A stretch of 64,000 nucleotides of DNA from NCBI GenBank assembly GCA_002270565.1, contig NQMI01000056.1, positions 68,168 to 132,167 on the forward strand. The letters are read 5' to 3'. Within the stretch, counting starts at the first letter, position 1; every line of letters starts with the position of its first letter. Below the pieces are notes generated by a model. That model was not told the origin of the DNA. It did not search any database and saw only the letters and a program-made list of their open reading frames with translations. Positions 59,600-64,000 of the stretch are shown here, one piece after another. The position numbers and the translations under genes are program-made. Source of the stretch: Stenocarpella maydis. Taxonomy: Eukaryota > Ascomycota > Sordariomycetes > Diaporthales > Diaporthaceae.

Positions 59600-61010
59600 T
59601 CTGTGTCCAGCCTGCACGTTCTCGTTTGCTTAGCTCTCTAGAAAAGACTAAATCGATTGGTCGACCATGCTGCGTTCTGTTCAGGTGTTACACGGCAAAT
59701 CTGTCGAAATCTGTGCGGCCTACACATATTAATATAAATACCACGGTGACTCCCGGCGTAAGGCTCCAAAGATAATTATGCTCGAAATTGCAAGGATCTC
59801 GGCCTGCTCTGGCATTCTTTGGCTTCTTGAAAGAAGCCATGTTGTGCGGAACTAGGCATCTTATACTTGACACTTAGCTATCTACTTCAAGTTGTAAGCC
59901 CAAGACATATCTAATTAGGATGAGGTATTTCCTGCAAGATTCAGGCTACCATATCACAAAAGAAACTCGGACACTCTTATTCGAGCGTCAGACTCCTATT
60001 GCCTGAAGTTGCCGGTGCTCACTTTGTCCGTTGAACAAATCATTTGTTCTTCTCTTGTAAACTTTTGTCGTTGAATAACCGAGAAAACCATTCGATGTTT
60101 GAAACCTGGCAGCCTTGGTTACTTGAGTCACTTGTGCCTCCTCGAGGCCCGTAACCAAGCCTTCCTTGTTTTCCAAGCTAAGGAGACCAAGTCCTTACCG
60201 TGTCCAATTTATGAGGTATAGTCACCTGATTAAATCGCCTCCCCATGCGGACAAGAGCAGGACTGAAGCAAGGCCGAGCCCAAACTATCTTCGGTTCATT
60301 CGGGAGAAAGCATCTGGCAGGGAATCAAACTCAGTGAGACAAGGCCTGACCTATCATAACCTTGGAATGCAAATCTACGACGTTTCTCGGGCTGCTTTGA
60401 ATCCCAAAACAGTACCCTTCACGGGGCCCGATATAAACAACTTCCACAGATAGCGCCATAAAAAGGAACACAAAAAAGGAAGAAAGAACACAAAAAAGGA
60501 AGAAAGAACCCAGTGGAGGGAAATCGAGAACCAATCCTTGGAGTAGCGATTGAAACAAGAAATTATGATATTTGCCAACATTTTGTTCGAAATTATAAGT
60601 AGCCTCTGAGAATGGTCTTGGCCATGCATTTGAACAGGATGGAGTGCTTATTATGCCATCGAGTAACGGCAAATTACTGCGTAACGCAAGAGAAGTCCTT
60701 GGCTTCTTTTTCTCAATTAGACTGTCATACTAGGGGCTCTAGGCACCGCCTCTACCTAGCTAGCTTGCTCACTGTCTGCATACTCAATGTGGGTCAATAT
60801 CATACAACAAGATCGAAGATGAACCATTTACGCAGATAGTTTGGTTCATGCTGAATATAGAGATATCTACGGACAATTCACATAACCTCCTGGGCAGTAT
60901 CCCAATCATCTGCCACATATCCTCCTCTTTGGAGCTTTTTACGACAATACCAGTCTAGATATATCGCGCAGTCATGGCCCTCCATAATAGAACACCTAAC
61001 AATGCATCCC
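59600..61010. other. Intergenic region, no supported gene
   Basis: AT-richer spacer between the DUF7587-like and endoglucanase-like genes. Open frames near 60,330-60,670 are hydrophobic by composition and not convincing. A 20-bp tandem repeat lies at 60,466. Confidence 0.5.
60466..60505. repeat. 20-bp direct tandem repeat (2 units)
   Basis: The purine-rich unit gaacacaaaaaaggaagaaa occurs twice in succession without change. Confidence 0.9.
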
Positions 61011-61768
61011 TCACCCTCCTTTAGCACACTGGCACTGTTGGTAATCAGACGACAGCGTACTGGGGCAAGAAACTTCCTCAAAGTCCACGATCACATTATC
61101 TCCCAGGACCTCGCTCGTTGTCATAATGTCGAAATGGTAAGAGTAGCCATACTTGTTGGTACTACCGCTGGGAAACAGTCAGCATGAACTGGGTCGTAGA
61201 AGCAGCCGACAATATACCCACCTCTGAGGGCACCACTGCTCATTGCCACTGTATGGACAGAGGTTTGTGACCATCACCGTGATGCTCTCTCCCGCTGTGC
61301 CTCCAGCCCCGGCTCCCGAGGGCGAGGAGCCGGTGGATGTGAGTTTGTAACATGTGCCGCAGCCGGTGCCACACCACGTGCCAGTGCCGAACAGAGCAGC
61401 GGAGCCAGCGGCGGTGTAGATGCCGTTCCCACCGCTCTGTTCATTCTCAAATCAGCCCTCGTACTCCTCAGCTAGTCGGGAGTTTCTCAGGGGACAAGAA
61501 TAGGACCTTCTGAGCGACCTATAATCCGAGGCACATATTGGGCGGTGGTGACAATAAAACATGCCGGACAGACTTACTTGCCAACTAAAGGCCGTACCGC
61601 TTGCTCCACAACCGCAAGCTCCTTCCTGCCCATCGTAGTAGCGCTGGTAACTGGTCAGTTGGAGCGCGGTACTTGGATTGTACTAATAATACTCACGGTG
61701 GTCGTCGCCTTGCCACTCAGGGCCGAGACAGAAGAAACAGCCAGAAAGAGAGCGCTCAAGAACTTCAT
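61011..61768 (-). CDS. Secreted endoglucanase V-like / GH45-expansin-type protein (4 exons, 169 aa)
   Basis: Exons are 61768-61697, 61643-61578, 61436-61222 and 61167-61011, with introns of 53, 141 and 54 bp; all phases agree. A signal peptide (MKFLSALFLAVSSVSA) leads into the barwin-like double-psi beta-barrel of GH45 and expansin-related proteins: RYYDGQEGACGCG (25-37), a Cys-rich core WCGTGCGTCYKL, VMVTNLCPYSGNEQWCP and KYGYSYHFDIM. The two aspartates in YYDG and HFDI sit where the GH45 catalytic pair is expected. No carbohydrate-binding module or linker is present, so this is the short endoglucanase V-like form, which may loosen or cleave beta-1,4-glucan; plant or microbial cell-wall targets are inferred. 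The Cys pattern ends in CQCAKGG, a little shorter than family members I remember. Confidence 0.85.
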
Positions 61769-62506
61769 GGTGACTGGCGCGTGAATATCTACCGTCAGCG
61801 TGAATCTAATACTGGATGCTAAGAGATATCCTCTCTTAGGCTCTCGCTGGCTTGATATAGGCGCAGCTAGCGTTTATTTCATGCCTGTGGAAATCGTGGA
61901 AGTAAATGAGTAAATCTCTAGCGACCGCCCCCAATGGCAAGGCACGCGTACTTATGGCACGGGGTCAATCCGAGCCATATTTAAATTTCTCATAGATTTG
62001 CTGAACAAGGGGAGTCTCGCATTAGTCGTTTCAGTTGTATTGACTCTTGCGGTATTGCGCTTACGCATCCGCCCTCGATATGGGAATCCTGGAGGCTCAG
62101 CATCCGAAAGGTGAATGCAGTTTCTCACTTCTCCACAATTCTTCAGGGGCTGACCCGGCAATCGTTCACGACCAGCGTAATGACAGGCCATCCCGAATGC
62201 TTGATTTGGGACATCCAGAATTATCAAATTGATCATCAAATCGGGAATCATAGATGTAACCCCGAATAGCGGCCGATCTTGTTCTGGTGTTTTTCAGGGC
62301 TTGCGAGATAAGAGGACTGCCGCTAGCCAATATCGCAAGCAACAACCCCGATCTCCCCTAACTTCTATGTTTCATCACTTGCTCTGATGAAAGCGGTCCC
62401 ATTGGGATTGAGGTGGAGCCGCGTTTCCGAGGTGGCTGGAATCATTGGTATCTCCGATGCTCGATGAATCCGCCATTCGTGCGGCCATGCTAGTGCCCAC
62501 GCCTCT
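61769..62506. other. Intergenic region, no supported gene
   Basis: Spacer of about 740 bp holding the promoter of the endoglucanase-like gene and the 3' UTR of the methyltransferase gene. Nothing else recognised. Confidence 0.6.
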
Positions 62507-63778
62507 TCAGCTGTCATCCCAGAGTCTCCTCAAAGCAGTCATCGAGATCAGAACGGCCTCATCCGTCCGGATAGTCCTGCTGCCTTGATTTGGCAGGACG
62601 TTGACCCAGTGATCGAACAACTCTTTCGTGCGGCCTCCACTGATACCCATTCCACCAAGCTCCGGGTCGTTCATAGAGGCGTATTCCAGACCTCGCGGGC
62701 CGCCGAAAACGATCAACAGGTGGTTGAATGTCTGCCTCTTGAACGGGGGAAACGCCTTGTTTGCCGGTGTGCCTCGTTCAGATGTCCCTATACTCATGTC
62801 GTACCCGCCCTCAAACTGACTCTCGGTAAAGACCGCTGAAAGCGAGCTCGCATTCCGGACAGAGTATCCCCAGTAGTAACCAGCCTCTGTTCTCGGAGTC
62901 CGTGGGTGCACCGGCTCTGCGTTCTTCAACGATTGGTCCGGGAATTGCAGTGTCACCCGTGTGTTCGGAGGGATCTCCTCGGAGATGGTCACAGGTCTTT
63001 GCAGCCCAATATCAACGGATGTCCTGCTTCCTCGTTAGATGGGGCGTGTCTAGGGGCTGACATGCTTGCTCACCCTTTCCCGCCCTCCGGACGTCCCCTG
63101 ACAGTGAATCCTTCGCGGAATGGCAGCCACTCGTCCTTGTGGGGATGATGCGGCATGTCGAGACTGGGCAAGAGGCCGGCCCTAGCCAAATTGTCGTGCA
63201 GCGGGAATAATGCCTTGCGCATGAAGGGTGGCGTCTCCAGGTACCCGAGAACATGTGCGATGAAGTGACATGGGTCAGTGTCGCCAGTGTACCTGTCCTT
63301 ATCAACAGCCCGAGGCCGAGACTCTAATGGGCTATCATCATAGACGACGACTTCGTCCACGCAGAAGACAGCCAAGGACCTGGCAATGCGGCCGGTGGTT
63401 GTTATTCTCTGGTCTGCGGTCTTCAAACTGGACCGGGTTAGCAGGGTTTCCGACAGGCACGGTGAATATCGCAAATGTGCCTAATTACTCTGTGATGATG
63501 CTGCCGGGCACGGCGATGGATACCGTAAAGTCACGGCCGCCTGTTGGTTGAAATCTGGCCGACGGCTTGAAGGTGCTGGTGTTCGCCTCCTCGCCATCGT
63601 CGTCGGTCCTTCTTCTCTGCGGGTAGCCAGTCAGCACGAGATTCTACCAGACAGGGGATGTCTGTCAGGCTTGGAAATCGGTTCAGACGGCGACAACATC
63701 TTGCGGCTGAAATTCTGATCACCAAGCAGGACTGGTCAAAACAAGAGCAGAACCCACCTTAGCTCTGTGATCTGACAT
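62507..63778 (-). CDS. SPOUT-class RNA methyltransferase (C9orf114/SPOUT1 family, 4 exons, 339 aa)
   Basis: Exons are 63778-63758, 63616-63489, 63427-63074 and 63023-62507, with introns of 141, 61 and 50 bp; all phases agree. The 21-bp first exon encodes MSDHRAK. Family segments follow: GGRDFTVSIAVPGSII, ARSLAVFCVDEVVVYDD, YLETPPFMRKALFPLH, LLPSLDMPHHPHKDEWLPFREG, and in the last exon YYWGYSVRNASSLSAVF, YDMSIGTSERG, LLIVFGGPRGLE and LPNQGSRTIRTDEAVLISM. The last two form the SAM-binding trefoil knot of SPOUT enzymes, and the conserved NQGSRTIRTEEA-like loop is intact. The human relative is C9orf114/SPOUT1, a nuclear/kinetochore-linked RNA methyltransferase; the substrate in fungi is not certain. 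Length is typical. No fusion or truncation. Confidence 0.92.
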
Positions 63779-64000
63779 GATGGGCCGTACTGTGTAGGTT
63801 GGTCTGAGGCTTTAGAAGCGATGAGTGATGGCTGGATTGGTCTGAACTCTCTTCGCATGAAAACCTGCATGCTATTGAATAATTCCCGATAAGAAATTCT
63901 GCCCTTATCATGGCTGTCCGCCTTTCCTGTTTGGCCATCCTGCAGGCCTTGGCTGGCCGAGGCTACACCAGTACGGAGTACCTGGTCCATGCAGCTGGCC
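63779..64000. other. Upstream region of the methyltransferase gene
   Basis: Presumed promoter of the SPOUT gene running to the window edge. A minus-strand frame spans it but shows no family resemblance. Confidence 0.5.

Overview
The window is nuclear DNA of a filamentous ascomycete. Intron-rich genes carry 48-141 bp introns with GT...AG ends and CTGAC-like branch sites, and the protein content (secreted subtilase, Est1-type DNA/RNA-binding protein, cryptochrome-DASH with an RG-rich tail, endoglucanase V-like protein, DUF7587-like protein) fits Sordariomycetes, probably Hypocreales. That placement is inferred from protein resemblance only.

Layout. Positions 1-~11,880 are a strongly AT-rich block of decayed transposons: a pair of near-identical 601-bp LTR-like units separated by four Ns, a decayed ~187-bp tandem repeat, a 158-N gap flanked by the same ~269 bp on both sides, a Ty1/copia polyprotein full of TAG/TAA stops (4912-9939) with a 180-bp LTR-like insertion, and a fragment of a transposase N-terminus. 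The decay looks like repeat-induced point mutation (RIP). At ~11.88 kb the composition switches abruptly to balanced GC.

From there on, genes occur in two clusters separated by long gene-poor stretches. Left cluster, all on the minus strand: a C2H2 zinc-finger protein (13.5-14.8 kb), a three-exon secreted subtilisin-like protease (17.2-20.1 kb), and an unrecognised three-exon gene (22.3-23.1 kb). A ~10 kb stretch without a supported gene follows, then a four-exon Est1-type gene (33.2-35.7 kb), then another ~10 kb gene-poor stretch.

Right cluster: a very GC-rich hotdog-fold thioesterase (+, 46.3-47.2 kb) convergent with cryptochrome-DASH (-, 48.0-50.2 kb), then on the minus strand a UPF1-like superfamily 1 helicase, a small unrecognised gene, a DUF7587-like protein, an endoglucanase V/GH45-like secreted protein and a SPOUT RNA methyltransferase. 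Exon structures were worked out by hand: donors, acceptors and reading phase agree at every junction I report.

No rRNA, convincing tRNA, CRISPR array or biosynthetic cluster was seen. The most interesting candidate is the co-oriented helicase / small protein / DUF7587-like group at 53.5-59.6 kb. The repeat biology of the first 16 kb is also worth a second look: RIP-decayed LTR pair, short LTR-like insertion, and a foldback element whose arms differ only by transitions.
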